NCBI GenBank assembly: GCA_903926465.1 | Contig: CAIYJE010000005.1 | Location: 1 to 45,633 of the forward strand | DNA: 45,633 bases | Origin: an uncultured Planctomycetales bacterium | GTDB lineage: Bacteria > Planctomycetota > Planctomycetia > Isosphaerales > Isosphaeraceae | Direction of reading: 5' to 3' | Shown: in pieces, positions 7,167-15,627 of the stretch | Layout: each line of letters starts with the position of its first letter | How positions within the stretch are numbered: the first letter of the stretch is position 1 | Position numbers and translations under genes: made by a program | Notes under the pieces: model-generated | Told to the model about the DNA's origin: nothing | Seen by the model: only the letters and a program-made list of their open reading frames with translations | Database searches by the model: none

Positions 7167-9572
7167 CTAACTCCTTCGTCCCGAGATCGGAAGACTCACC
7201 CGAAAGGTGGCTCCCAGCCCAGGTTTACTTGAGACCTCGATCCGGCCCTTATGATTGGTGATGATCCCGTGGCAGATCGGCAATCCGAGGCCCGTCCCTT
7301 GTCCCACCGGCTTGGTTGTGAAGAATGGCTCAAACAGCCTGGGTAACACTTCAGGGGAAATCCCAGCCCCGTTATCTTCAATCTCGATGATCCCACAGGG
7401 TGGCTCGGCACGCGTGCGAATGGTGATCCGACCACCAGAACGATGGGCCGATTCAATGGCTTGCTGCGCATTGATCAGCAGGTTGAGAACCACCTGATTG
7501 ATCTGGGCCACCACGCAGATGATCGGTGGAGCCGGGGTATCTTCTCGCACAATTTCAATCCCATGCGCGGAGAGTTGCTGGCGAACCATTTCCAGACTGG
7601 TACTGACCACGTCTTTGAGCTCGACCGGTTCCACCGCCGCACGATCCACCCGGGTAAAGTCCCGGAGGTTCTTCACAATCTCGGCGATCCGGGCGACCCC
7701 CTTTCGCGTGCTGGCCAGAATCGGGTCCAGGTTCTGTTTGATATAGGGTAGATCAATATCACGAATCACGGCCTCAATCGACTGAAGAATCTGAGGGTGG
7801 TCCTTGAGGACCGTATGGATCGGCTGGGTAGCATCAATCAACTCTAAAAGCCCATGCGCATAAATTTCAATGACAGCCAGATTGCTGGCCACGTAGGCTA
7901 GCGGGTTGTTGATCTCATGGGCCACCCCCGCGCTCAGCAGGCCGAGCGAGGCCAACTTCTCGGCCTGAGAAATCCGAAGCTGCATCTTGTTTCGCTCGGT
8001 GAGGTCACGAAATGAGGCCAGAAAAATCAGACCTTCCGGGAGATCGATGGAAGAAATTCCCATCTCAACCGCAAACCGCTCACCACTCTTGCGCCGGGCG
8101 GTCACCTCAACGGTTCTCCCAATGATTTTGGGGATCCGCGTTCGGACATAGCGCTCGATCCCGGCCAGGTGCCGGGCTTGATCTTCCTCGGGCATCAAGA
8201 TCGTCGCGGGCTGGCCCATCGCTTCTTGTTTGGTAAATCCAAACATTTGCTCAGCGGCCGCATTGAACAGTTGAATGCGTGCCTCGGTGTTGGTCACCAC
8301 AATGGGATCCAGGGTTCCTTCCGTCAGGGCCCGGTAAAAGCGATCCTTGGCAATTCGAGCAGCCTCGGCGGCTTTGCGGTCGGTGATATCACGAACCACG
8401 CAAAGAACATACGGTTGACTCTCGTACGGGATGGGCGTCACCACAATCTCAACCGGAAAGAGCGTGCCATCTTTGCGGCGGTGCCGGGTTTCAAATGCCG
8501 GTAGATTCCCTTGTTGCGCTAAATCGAATACGCTCTGATATTGTGCCAGATCATAGACAGGATCAAAATCGGGTACGGTCAGGGTCGTCAATTCCTGCTT
8601 GGAGTACCCCAGCCGATAGCAGGCCGCCGCATTGGCGTAAATCACCCGTGCATCGCGGCCCAGAAAGAACATGCCGTCATTGGAACGATCGCTCATTAAT
8701 TGAAAACGTCGAAGCTCTTCCGACTGTTTTTCCAGGTTCCGGGTCTGCTCGATGGCGATGATCTCTTTGGCATTGAGCAGCGTTTCCAACGCGAGCGCAC
8801 GCGATTGGGCGCTCGCCTGTCCCGGCTTGTGCGGAAGCTTCTCTCCTTCCAAGACCGGTCCGTTGACAAACGGCAGCAGCGACAGCTTGATACTCAATGA
8901 GAGCGGCCGGAATTGAGCGGCCAGGTCGGCCGAGATCCTGACTCTGGTGAACAGCAGCACGGCATAAAGGCTCGATCCCGGAAGCAGACCGCCAAACCCA
9001 AGCACCGACTGGATTCCATGGCGATCGACAAACCCGGCCTGTGCCGGCACCGAGGGGGAACCAACGGCCTCTTCAATATGGAAAACCTGATAGATCTGGG
9101 GCTCAACCTCGTCAATGGGGTAACGGTGGGGTAAGACCAGGCGATTGGGATCGATACCAAGCTGTTCGATCAGCTTGCTGATCATCGGAGCTTGTTTCAG
9201 CACCTCTGGGCCCGGCAACGGAATCACGTCGTGATTCACCGAGCCGTGGCGGCCGTTCCAGGCGGGCTCAATCCCCTTGCTACCCAGTAATGTCAGACAG
9301 ACCACGTTTGACGGTTCATGGCTCACCGGTTCGGACAACCGGGCCAAGGCGCGCTGCCTGAGCAAATCAGGGAGCGCACCGAGTGGGCGAGTGACAAACA
9401 GGCGGGCCAAGGCACAGGCAGGCCGCCCCTCGTTGTCCACCAGCTCATCAAACAGCGTGGAAACAATGCGTTGGGCCACCGCTTCCATCAAAGCGTCGTC
9501 AGTACACGGATGCCGTAATCGGTGAACCAGCTCAAGCAGATCGCTGAATTTCGGACGGCAAAGATTAAACAT
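7167..9572 (-). CDS. PAS-domain sensor histidine kinase B
   Basis: An 801-residue paralogue of kinase A with the same order: an unrecognised N-terminal domain (1-250), two PAS domains, a dimerisation box VAHEINNPLAYVASN with His552, and an ATPase domain with NLLINAQQAIESA, DNGAGIS and GTGLGLPICHG. No membrane segments are seen, so it should sense a cytoplasmic signal. ATG 9572 is chosen over an upstream TTG because it aligns with the kinase A start (MFNL/MLNL) and gives the identical His number. The response regulator follows directly. The two kinases plus the regulator look like a local tandem duplication in which one regulator copy was lost or never gained. The N-terminal domain ends in a GGLLPGSSLYAVLLF block that resembles a GAF-type fold, but this is a guess. 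Confidence 0.9.
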   Translation of the reverse strand: MFNLCRPKFSDLLELVHRLRHPCTDDALMEAVAQRIVSTLFDELVDNEGRPACALARLFVTRPLGALPDLLRQRALARLSEPVSHEPSNVVCLTLLGSKGIEPAWNGRHGSVNHDVIPLPGPEVLKQAPMISKLIEQLGIDPNRLVLPHRYPIDEVEPQIYQVFHIEEAVGSPSVPAQAGFVDRHGIQSVLGFGGLLPGSSLYAVLLFTRVRISADLAAQFRPLSLSIKLSLLPFVNGPVLEGEKLPHKPGQASAQSRALALETLLNAKEIIAIEQTRNLEKQSEELRRFQLMSDRSNDGMFFLGRDARVIYANAAACYRLGYSKQELTTLTVPDFDPVYDLAQYQSVFDLAQQGNLPAFETRHRRKDGTLFPVEIVVTPIPYESQPYVLCVVRDITDRKAAEAARIAKDRFYRALTEGTLDPIVVTNTEARIQLFNAAAEQMFGFTKQEAMGQPATILMPEEDQARHLAGIERYVRTRIPKIIGRTVEVTARRKSGERFAVEMGISSIDLPEGLIFLASFRDLTERNKMQLRISQAEKLASLGLLSAGVAHEINNPLAYVASNLAVIEIYAHGLLELIDATQPIHTVLKDHPQILQSIEAVIRDIDLPYIKQNLDPILASTRKGVARIAEIVKNLRDFTRVDRAAVEPVELKDVVSTSLEMVRQQLSAHGIEIVREDTPAPPIICVVAQINQVVLNLLINAQQAIESAHRSGGRITIRTRAEPPCGIIEIEDNGAGISPEVLPRLFEPFFTTKPVGQGTGLGLPICHGIITNHKGRIEVSSKPGLGATFRVSLPISGRRS

Positions 9573-9591
9573 CAGGGGGATCCAACCGCAA

Positions 9592-9643
9592 GATACGGCA
9601 CGCGCACAAGCGGAGTGCAACTCTTGCTGGAGTTTAGGTCGCC
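9592..9643 (-). promoter_or_regulatory. Conserved leader blocks upstream of kinase B
   Basis: GGCGACCTAA (9634-9643) and GTGCCGTATC (9592-9601), both read on the minus strand, match the blocks upstream of kinase A in order and spacing. Their retention while the intervening bases have changed hints at shared control of the two kinases. Confidence 0.35.
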
Positions 9644-9834
9644 GGCCTCCTGACAGAGATCTCTGGGTGTCTGATGTTCCCCAGATACACCCAAGACAAG
9701 CATTTCAGACCGATCGGCGTCAGGGCATCGAGCGTTCGGAGCGACTCAAGGCGACAAGGCGATTAAGTTCGGCAGCCAACATCGCCAGACAGCGGCTGGC
9801 GTGCCGGGAAGCCTGCTCGTCAGGCCGTTGAACC

Positions 9835-10134
9835 TCAGCCTTCCTCGGGCTTCAACGCTTCTTCCAGCATATCCAGCGGGACGGATTCCAGTCGCCCGCC
9901 CAGCAGCGCGGTCAGTTGCAGGCCCACCATGGCCTCGCTGCTGCTCCGGCGTGGGTCCCTGAGCAGTTCCAGAAACGGCTCGGCACCAATCAATACAGCC
10001 TTGGGTTTGCCATGAACCGTGAGCACAAACCGAACGTCAGACCGCTCCAGTTCGCGCAGGATTCCAGGGAGGTTCTGGTGCAATTCCCGGCTGCCGATGA
10101 TGCGAACCGGGGTTTCAGGCGTTTTCTCCGCCAT
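9835..10134 (-). CDS. Phd/YefM-type antitoxin, no toxin partner seen
   Basis: A 99-residue protein. The N-terminal half RIIGSRELHQNLPGIL...LTVHGKPKAVLIGAEPF has the Phd/YefM antitoxin pattern: a short beta strand, a helix that ends in the LPxxL block, then two strands of the G-K/R-P-x-A-V-L/I type. Such proteins dimerise, bind operator DNA and neutralise a toxin (Doc, YoeB or VapC class) through the C-terminal tail. AGGATGG lies before the ATG. No toxin-like frame of the expected 80-140 codons is found on either side (about 260 bp downstream and 410 bp upstream were checked), so it appears to be an orphan or to act as a stand-alone DNA-binding regulator. Confidence 0.7.
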   Translation of the reverse strand: MAEKTPETPVRIIGSRELHQNLPGILRELERSDVRFVLTVHGKPKAVLIGAEPFLELLRDPRRSSSEAMVGLQLTALLGGRLESVPLDMLEEALKPEEG

Positions 10135-10544
10135 GTCTTACCATCCTGGAGTCAGAGGTGCCGGCACCTGGGCGAAGCGGGCCTGATTGATCTCGGCGAT
10201 TGCCTGGAACCAACGCAGAACATCCGCCAGGAGCAATCGCACTTGCGATCAAAAAGATAGCTTCCAAGAACGGAAGCAACCGCCTTCGACCAACCAGAAC
10301 GGCGTCGAATGACGTCAACCAAGAAAGGCTGGGCCTGAACCCTGAATCCGTGCCAAACCCAGATCGGGCCAGGCATGGGAACTTTTTCGCCAGGATCAGA
10401 GCCGCATGGTTTGATTGTAGTTCGATCAGGCCTGGCAATTCAAGCTAGGGCAACCCCGGTGCCGGAACCAACCGGCCTACCCTGACCGGTTCGGCTTCGT
10501 TCAAGCCAGGCCCAGTACCTGCAATGCCTGAGGGTTGAGCCCCG
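10135..10544. other. 410-bp gap without a recognised gene
   Basis: This lies between the antitoxin start and the NhaA stop. A frame of about 107 codons exists on the minus strand but its residue composition is unlike a folded protein, so I do not call it. A hairpin GCTTCC-AAGAAC-GGAAGC sits at 10260-10277. The promoter of the antitoxin gene is expected here. Confidence 0.35.
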
Positions 10545-11933
10545 TCATGCCCCGTGACCCAGGGTCACGGTCGGTGCGCCTGGCTCTGGTAAATCCGGCA
10601 CCGTGCCTGGACGGCGTGCCAGCCAGCCCAGGCCCAGAAGCGCGGCCACGAATGAGCCGGCCAGCACCCCCATTTTGGCCCGGTCAAGCCGAACGGCATC
10701 CTCAAACGCCAGGCCGGCGATGAAGAGGGCCATTGTGAAACCAATGCCACAAAGCAAACACGCCCCAAACAGCTTGGACCAGGTAACCCCGGCCGGCAAG
10801 GCCGCCAACCGCAACCGGACCGCCAGCCAGGAAAAACTCATCACGCCAATCGGCTTGCCCAGCACCAGGCCCAGCAGCACGCCCAGGGTGATGGGGCTGC
10901 GACACGCATCCGCCAGCCCACCCGCACTCACCGCCACGCCGGCGTTTGCCAGCGCAAACAGGGGCATAATCACCCAAGAAACCCAAGGCACCAGCGCATG
11001 CTCAAGCCGCCTGAGCGGTGTTTGCACCGCCTCACACGCCAGCTCCAGGGTCTCTACCACCTCAAGTTCATGCCCCGAAAGCGCCTCAGGCTGCCGTTCA
11101 TCCCCGTGATCCTGAAGCTGATTGACCAGGTCACGGGTCAACTGCACAAATGCACGGCCGTTGATCCGCCGCCGGTCCGGAATCGCCAGCGCCAGCAGCA
11201 CCCCCGCAATGGTGGCATGAACACCGGAGGCCAGTACGGCCAGCCACAGCCCAATTCCCACCAGCAGGTAAACCAGCGGCCGTCGGACATGAAACAGATT
11301 GAGAACCACCAGCAAACCCAGCAGGCAGCCGGCGGCGGCCAGCGCCGCAAGATTCAGGCCCGAACTATAGAAAATGGCAATCACCAGCACCGCACCCAGG
11401 TCGTCCACAATGGCCACCGCCGCCAGGAACACCTTGAGCCCAACGGGCACCCGTTTCCCCAGCAGTGCCAGCACCCCCAGCGCAAACGCAATGTCGGTGG
11501 CCATGGGTACGCCCCAGCCACGCTGACCACCGCCGCCCAGGTTTAATGCCGTGAAAATGAGAGCCGGCACCAGCATGCCTCCCAGCGCGGCCGCCATCGG
11601 CAAGGCGGCACGCCGCACCGACGCCAGTTCACCCGAAAGCACCTCACGCTTGATCTCTAGCCCTACCATCAGGAAGAAAATGACCATCAGGCCATCATTG
11701 ATACATTCCCCAAGCGACTCTTCGATGTGAAACCGCCCGAAATCCAGCTCCAGCGGGGTGTGCCAGAACGCAAAATAACTGGCACCCACCGATGAGTTGG
11801 CCCACACCAGCGCAATCAGGGCGCAGACGATCAGAACGATGCCACTGGTGGCCTCGGTCTGGAGGTACCGCTGAAACGGGCGAATCAGCCGCTCGGCCGG
11901 CGTGGGCGGAAATGGGAACGGGCGGTGCTTCAA
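10545..11933 (-). CDS. nhaA: Na+/H+ antiporter NhaA
   Basis: A 462-residue inner-membrane antiporter that exchanges cytoplasmic Na+ for protons. Family blocks are clear: EATSGIVLIVCALIALVWAN at the first membrane helix, INDGLMVIFFLMVGLEIKRE, GVPMATDIAFALGVLALLG, and the AIVDDLGAV block whose two aspartates (177 and 178) correspond to the ion-binding pair of E. coli NhaA. I chose the TTG at 11933 because GAAGGAG lies 6 nt upstream and the protein then begins about 20 residues before the first family block. A longer frame from ATG 12071 would overlap mobA by 25 bp, has no RBS and adds 46 residues unlike the family. A hydrophilic loop of about 50 residues occurs after IPDRRRINGRAFV. The gene follows mobA on the same strand. 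Confidence 0.92.
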   Translation of the reverse strand: MKHRPFPFPPTPAERLIRPFQRYLQTEATSGIVLIVCALIALVWANSSVGASYFAFWHTPLELDFGRFHIEESLGECINDGLMVIFFLMVGLEIKREVLSGELASVRRAALPMAAALGGMLVPALIFTALNLGGGGQRGWGVPMATDIAFALGVLALLGKRVPVGLKVFLAAVAIVDDLGAVLVIAIFYSSGLNLAALAAAGCLLGLLVVLNLFHVRRPLVYLLVGIGLWLAVLASGVHATIAGVLLALAIPDRRRINGRAFVQLTRDLVNQLQDHGDERQPEALSGHELEVVETLELACEAVQTPLRRLEHALVPWVSWVIMPLFALANAGVAVSAGGLADACRSPITLGVLLGLVLGKPIGVMSFSWLAVRLRLAALPAGVTWSKLFGACLLCGIGFTMALFIAGLAFEDAVRLDRAKMGVLAGSFVAALLGLGWLARRPGTVPDLPEPGAPTVTLGHGA

Positions 11934-12046
11934 CCGAAGCTCCTTCGGCTCAATAGTCCAGATTGACCAGTGGACGAAAGTATCACGGTCTGGGCCCAAC
12001 TCGTCAACCGCGGCATTCACCAGTACAAGCCAGCCCCACCCGGGCC

Positions 12047-12682
12047 TTAACCTAACACCGAACTCGGCCATTCGGCCAGGGCCCGCTCGTACTCTTCCGG
12101 CGTGTTGAGGTTGCGCAAAGTGGCAAGCTCTGGGTCATAACCCCGCAAGATCTCGGGGCCCAGCACCCTGGCCCGCAAAGACTCTTCCAAACTGCTGAGC
12201 CGGAACTGCCCGGCCGCCAGCATCGTTTCCATCACCGGCAGCACAACGCTCCGCCGGTACAGTGCCGCCAGAGGATGCCGGTAGCCCTCAACCCACGGAA
12301 TCACCAACTCGACCTCGGCGGCCGCCATCTGCTGAACCAGACCAAGAATCCAGCCGGGTGCCAGAAACGGAGTGTCTACGGCCGTGGCATAAACCAGGGC
12401 AATTTCGGTCGGCAGGGCCGCCATGCCGGCGGCCAACCCCTGCAGCGGACCCCGGCCGTACACCGCATCACGCGTTACCACCACCCCTGGGGGCAAGGCC
12501 GGCAACTCCTGCCCAGCGGCCGCCACCACCACCACAGGCCCTTCCCCCATCGCCAGCCACACACGGTCGACCATCCATTCCAGCAGGGTCTGACCCCCAA
12601 ACGGGAGCCAGGCCTTGGGTCGGCCCATACGGCGACTCTCTCCACCACACAGAATCACCGCTCCCAGACGCTCCGCAGCCAT
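12047..12682 (-). CDS. mobA: Molybdenum cofactor guanylyltransferase MobA
   Basis: A 211-residue nucleotidyltransferase that would attach GMP to molybdenum cofactor to make the bis-MGD form. The N-terminus GAVILCGGESRRMGRPKAWL is the GTP-binding signature of the family, including the G-G-x-S-x-R-M-G and the catalytic-site Lys. The later DTPFLAP block carries the Mg-binding Asp. ATG 12682 has AGGA 8 nt upstream; longer frames start with a TTG and add unrelated residues. A likely client is the molybdopterin oxidoreductase encoded at 39525-41621, 27 kb away. The gene is divergent from the DUF4919-like gene and precedes nhaA on the same strand. Confidence 0.88.
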   Translation of the reverse strand: MAAERLGAVILCGGESRRMGRPKAWLPFGGQTLLEWMVDRVWLAMGEGPVVVVAAAGQELPALPPGVVVTRDAVYGRGPLQGLAAGMAALPTEIALVYATAVDTPFLAPGWILGLVQQMAAAEVELVIPWVEGYRHPLAALYRRSVVLPVMETMLAAGQFRLSSLEESLRARVLGPEILRGYDPELATLRNLNTPEEYERALAEWPSSVLG

Positions 12683-12890
12683 GATCAATCCTGGACCCAG
12701 AGAAAGGGAACCGCTTACCACCCCAACACCAACCCAGCCGCACAAACTCAATCATTCTCCGAACCAGACCACCTCCGCAAGCGATGCGCCCAAGCGAATG
12801 CCTGTGGACGATTCATCGGAGGGGGGTCAGAATCAAAAGGTACCAACCTGGCCCTTACACCCTGGACGGGAAATCCCAGGAACCTGACCC

Positions 12891-13550
12891 ATGTTCGCAG
12901 CGCTCACGCTTAGCCTGGCGACATTGTTCTGGTTCAGCAACCTCCAAGCGTTGCCAGCGTCAACCAACCCCGACCGGGAATTTCACCGCTTACTCGAAAA
13001 TGCCAAGGACCACCCTGCCGCAACAAACTGGCCGGCGCTCCGGCTGGCATTCTCAAAAACCACCGCCTATTACCCCGACCTTGAGCCGTTCGACCCCACC
13101 CCCCTGGACCAGGAACTCAAGAGCGGTGAGCGTGCGGCCGCACTGGTTTTGATCGACCGCTTGCTGGAGGGGCGCTGGGTTGAACCTGAGCCACACTTTT
13201 ACGCAGCGCTGGCCTGCGACCAGCTTGGTGAGACGGCCCGCAGAGACCTACACCTGGCGTTCGGTCGCGGACTCAGAGCGGCCATGACCACGGCCGGCGA
13301 TGGTCGGTCTGTAGAAACCGCCTATCCCGTGCTTTTTCCCAGTGAAGAAGCGTATCTCTTGCGGTACCTGGTTCAGGCAAACCCCAGCCCCCACACTCAG
13401 GTACAACACAAGGGGCGACATTATCACGCGCACACCGTGACAACCGCCCCAGACCACGATCTCACGATCTATTTTGATGTCGAAATCCCGTGGAAAGCCC
13501 GCCTGGCCCGCCAGATTTCAGGACCAGGGCTCAATCCACCGCAGCCTTGA
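12891..13550 (+). CDS. DUF4919-like exported protein
   Basis: A 219-residue protein starting with a hydrophobic signal-like segment (MFAALTLSLATLFWFSNLQA). It is followed by a helical part with an (L/F)-D-Q-E...A-L-x-L-I-D arrangement that suggests helical repeats. The C-terminal third contains AGDGRSVETAYPVLFPSEEA and a closing LTIYFDVEIPWKA, both of which match the pattern of DUF4919 proteins (GDG-x-S-x-ETA and Y-F-x-I). The function of that family is unknown. AGGA stands 10 nt before the ATG. It lies 59 bp upstream of the small membrane protein and may share a transcript with it. The family assignment is from memory of the pattern only. Confidence 0.6.
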   Translation: MFAALTLSLATLFWFSNLQALPASTNPDREFHRLLENAKDHPAATNWPALRLAFSKTTAYYPDLEPFDPTPLDQELKSGERAAALVLIDRLLEGRWVEPEPHFYAALACDQLGETARRDLHLAFGRGLRAAMTTAGDGRSVETAYPVLFPSEEAYLLRYLVQANPSPHTQVQHKGRHYHAHTVTTAPDHDLTIYFDVEIPWKARLARQISGPGLNPPQP

Positions 13551-13609
13551 AACCCAAAACTCGACCCTTCATTCCACACCCACCCAAATCACCAAGAACA
13601 ACTTTCCCG

Positions 13610-13861
13610 ATGCCTAAACCGTCTGACTGGCTACTGGTGATCATGCTACCCAGCATGTTCTTGATTCTGGCGATTGGCCTGTTTTTGGTCATGCGCAAGG
13701 TGTTTCGCGATTCCGACGAGGCCGCCCGGAACCCCATTCCCACCTCCGCGCCAGCCAGCAATACCCGGTTACTCTGGCTGGGGCTAGGGCTGGGTATGGT
13801 GGCCGTGACGTTTGCCTTGGGTGCGCTTTTGCTGGTGGCCTGGAATGTCCGGCGATCTTGA
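13610..13861 (+). CDS. Small two-helix membrane protein
   Basis: An 83-residue protein with two strong membrane segments, about residues 7-27 (WLLVIMLPSMFLILAIGLFL) and 53-76 (LLWLGLGLGMVAVTFALGAL), joined by a charged loop (VMRKVFRDSDEAARNP). No catalytic motif is seen and the family is not recognised. ATG 13610 is the only sensible start; an open frame reaches further upstream (to 13490) but overlaps the preceding gene and encodes proline-rich nonsense. The 59-bp spacing suggests co-transcription with the DUF4919-like gene. Confidence 0.6.
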   Translation: MPKPSDWLLVIMLPSMFLILAIGLFLVMRKVFRDSDEAARNPIPTSAPASNTRLLWLGLGLGMVAVTFALGALLLVAWNVRRS

Positions 13862-13918
13862 TTTTTATTCAAGCCGGCAGACCCCCAATGACGAGACCAG
13901 ATAAGTGATGCCGTGGGA

Positions 13919-13935
13919 ATCTCCCGGAGGGAGAT
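13919..13935 (+). other. Hairpin upstream of the porin gene
   Basis: ATCTCCC-GGA-GGGAGAT forms a perfect 7-bp stem. It is 42 bp before the chosen porin ATG. It could be a regulatory leader or a remnant terminator for the small membrane protein; there is no T-run. Confidence 0.25.
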
Positions 13936-13977
13936 CCGCGCGCTTAGGTTGCCCCCTCCAGCAGATTGAGCCAGGCA

Positions 13978-15627
13978 ATGGGCGGAGGCCCGGTTCGAAC
14001 AGCGCTGAGCAAGTTCCAGCGGCTCGTCCTCGGACTGGCCCTGATGGGTGTTGCGCACCCAGCCATGGCCCAGGACCAAACACCGGGCCCCAGCCTCGAA
14101 GCACGACTCCAGCAACTTGAGGCGATGAACCGAGCGGTGCTTGAGCAGAATCGCCAGCTGCTCGAACGCGAGACCCAGCAACGAACCGAATCTGAAGCCC
14201 GGTACCAGTCTCTTGAGCAACGCTACGAGGAACTTCGGACCCGGCTGGAAGCACAGCCCGTGGGCCCCGCAAACGCCCGATCGATCGAACCTGCGGCCGA
14301 CTCGCTAGAGGAGCTCAGCTCCGAGAGCGTGCCAGGCTCGCTCTGGCACCTCACACCCGAAGCGCCCCAGGCTCGGCCCCAGTCTTGGCAAAAACCGCTC
14401 AGGGCCCAGTTCGGCGAAGGATTTGAGTTCACCACCACCGACGAAGAGTACTCGCTCAGGCTCCACATCCTGGACCAGACCGACTTCAAGAACTTCGTGC
14501 CCGGCAACCAGTTCCCCGCCAAGAGCGGCCTCTACATCCCCCGCGTCCGCCTGTACTTCGAGGGCCAGCTCACCCAACTGTTTGACTACGAAGTTTCACT
14601 TCAGCGCAGCGTGGACGGCGTGTGGGACCTGCTGGACGCCAACCTGCGGGTGAACGCCGATCGCCGGTTCCAGATGATCTTCGGCCGCCAGCTCGTGCCC
14701 TACAGTTATGACTGGTACGACCACCTGGAACAGCACTTCATTACCCCCGAACGGGCGTTGTTTCCACTGAACTTCGGCCTTTCACGTGAGGCTGGCCTAC
14801 TGGCGCGCGGCTTCTTGTTCGATGATCGGCTCCAGTACGCCTTGGGCGGGTTCGATGGCCGGCTGGTAGGCGTGGCCGACGACAACAACACCCGAGACGC
14901 GGTGGCCTACCTCAACGCCCGACCGTTTTTGAAGTCTGAGCAGTTCCCACTGCTGCAGTACCTGAACCTGGGAGCCTCTGGCTTCATTGGCCGGCAGCTT
15001 GGCGCGCAGCCGCCGCTGCCACTGCGGACCTCGGTCCAGTCGTCCGAAAACGACGAGGCCGCCAACCAGGCCTCTTCAGAAATCCTGTCGTTTCGTGAAG
15101 ATGTGGTGGCGCTCGGCCAGCGTTATGGCGCGGCCCTGCACCTGGCCTGGTATTACAAGCAGCTTTCGCTGGAATCAGAATTCAATACCGGCCACGTCCA
15201 GTTCGCACAAAACGGACATCCGGCCAATCGGCCCGTGGTCCCGATTACCGGTTACCACGTGGCGGCCGGCTACTTCCTGACCGGCGAAACCGTGACCGGC
15301 CGGAAGATGGTCGATCCCTTGCGTCCGCTGATGAAACGCGAAGGGGGCGGCGTGACCGGCCTGGGCGCCGTGGAACTGTTCGCCCGCTACAGCCGGCTCA
15401 CCCTCTCTCCTTTGGTGTTCCAGGACGATCTGGCCGACCCCAACGCCTGGACCCGAGACGCGTACGCCACCGACGTGGGCTGGAACTGGTACCTCAATCG
15501 CTACATCAAGCTCTATTTTGACTGGCAACACGTGGGCTACAGCTCGCCCGTGCTGATCAACCCCCACAGCGATCTGTATAGTCGCACCAACGACCTGTTC
15601 TGGATGCGCTGCCAGATTTACTTCTGA
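13978..15627 (+). CDS. OprP/OprO-type porin
   Basis: A 549-residue outer-membrane protein. A signal peptide is seen at residues 1-31 (hydrophobic LVLGLALMGVAHPAMA). Residues 35-90 form a Gln/Glu-rich coiled coil (ARLQQLEAMNRAVLEQNRQL), probably a periplasmic trimerisation stalk. The rest is a beta-barrel with phosphate-selective porin O/P blocks such as IPRVRLYFEGQLTQLFDYEV, QMIFGRQLVPYSYDWY and a terminal strand ending in QIYF with a C-terminal Phe. Such porins pass small anions. ATG 13978 has only a weak RBS; an in-frame TTG at 13966 is an alternative with four extra residues. The gene overlaps the convergent methyltransferase by 10 bp at their stop codons. Confidence 0.88.
   Translation: MGGGPVRTALSKFQRLVLGLALMGVAHPAMAQDQTPGPSLEARLQQLEAMNRAVLEQNRQLLERETQQRTESEARYQSLEQRYEELRTRLEAQPVGPANARSIEPAADSLEELSSESVPGSLWHLTPEAPQARPQSWQKPLRAQFGEGFEFTTTDEEYSLRLHILDQTDFKNFVPGNQFPAKSGLYIPRVRLYFEGQLTQLFDYEVSLQRSVDGVWDLLDANLRVNADRRFQMIFGRQLVPYSYDWYDHLEQHFITPERALFPLNFGLSREAGLLARGFLFDDRLQYALGGFDGRLVGVADDNNTRDAVAYLNARPFLKSEQFPLLQYLNLGASGFIGRQLGAQPPLPLRTSVQSSENDEAANQASSEILSFREDVVALGQRYGAALHLAWYYKQLSLESEFNTGHVQFAQNGHPANRPVVPITGYHVAAGYFLTGETVTGRKMVDPLRPLMKREGGGVTGLGAVELFARYSRLTLSPLVFQDDLADPNAWTRDAYATDVGWNWYLNRYIKLYFDWQHVGYSSPVLINPHSDLYSRTNDLFWMRCQIYF

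Noticed and set aside
9723-9850. Short frame of about 40 codons after the antitoxin as a partner gene
   Set aside because: It has no ATG, GTG or TTG in a usable place and begins inside the antitoxin's last codons.
10115-10438. 107-codon frame upstream of the Phd-type antitoxin as a toxin
   Set aside because: It is on the same strand but overlaps the antitoxin start, has no toxin motif and low protein-like character.
13966-13980. TTG 13966 as the porin start
   Set aside because: It is possible, but ATG 13978 is only four codons further and needs no rare start; neither has a clear RBS, so I kept the ATG and noted the alternative.
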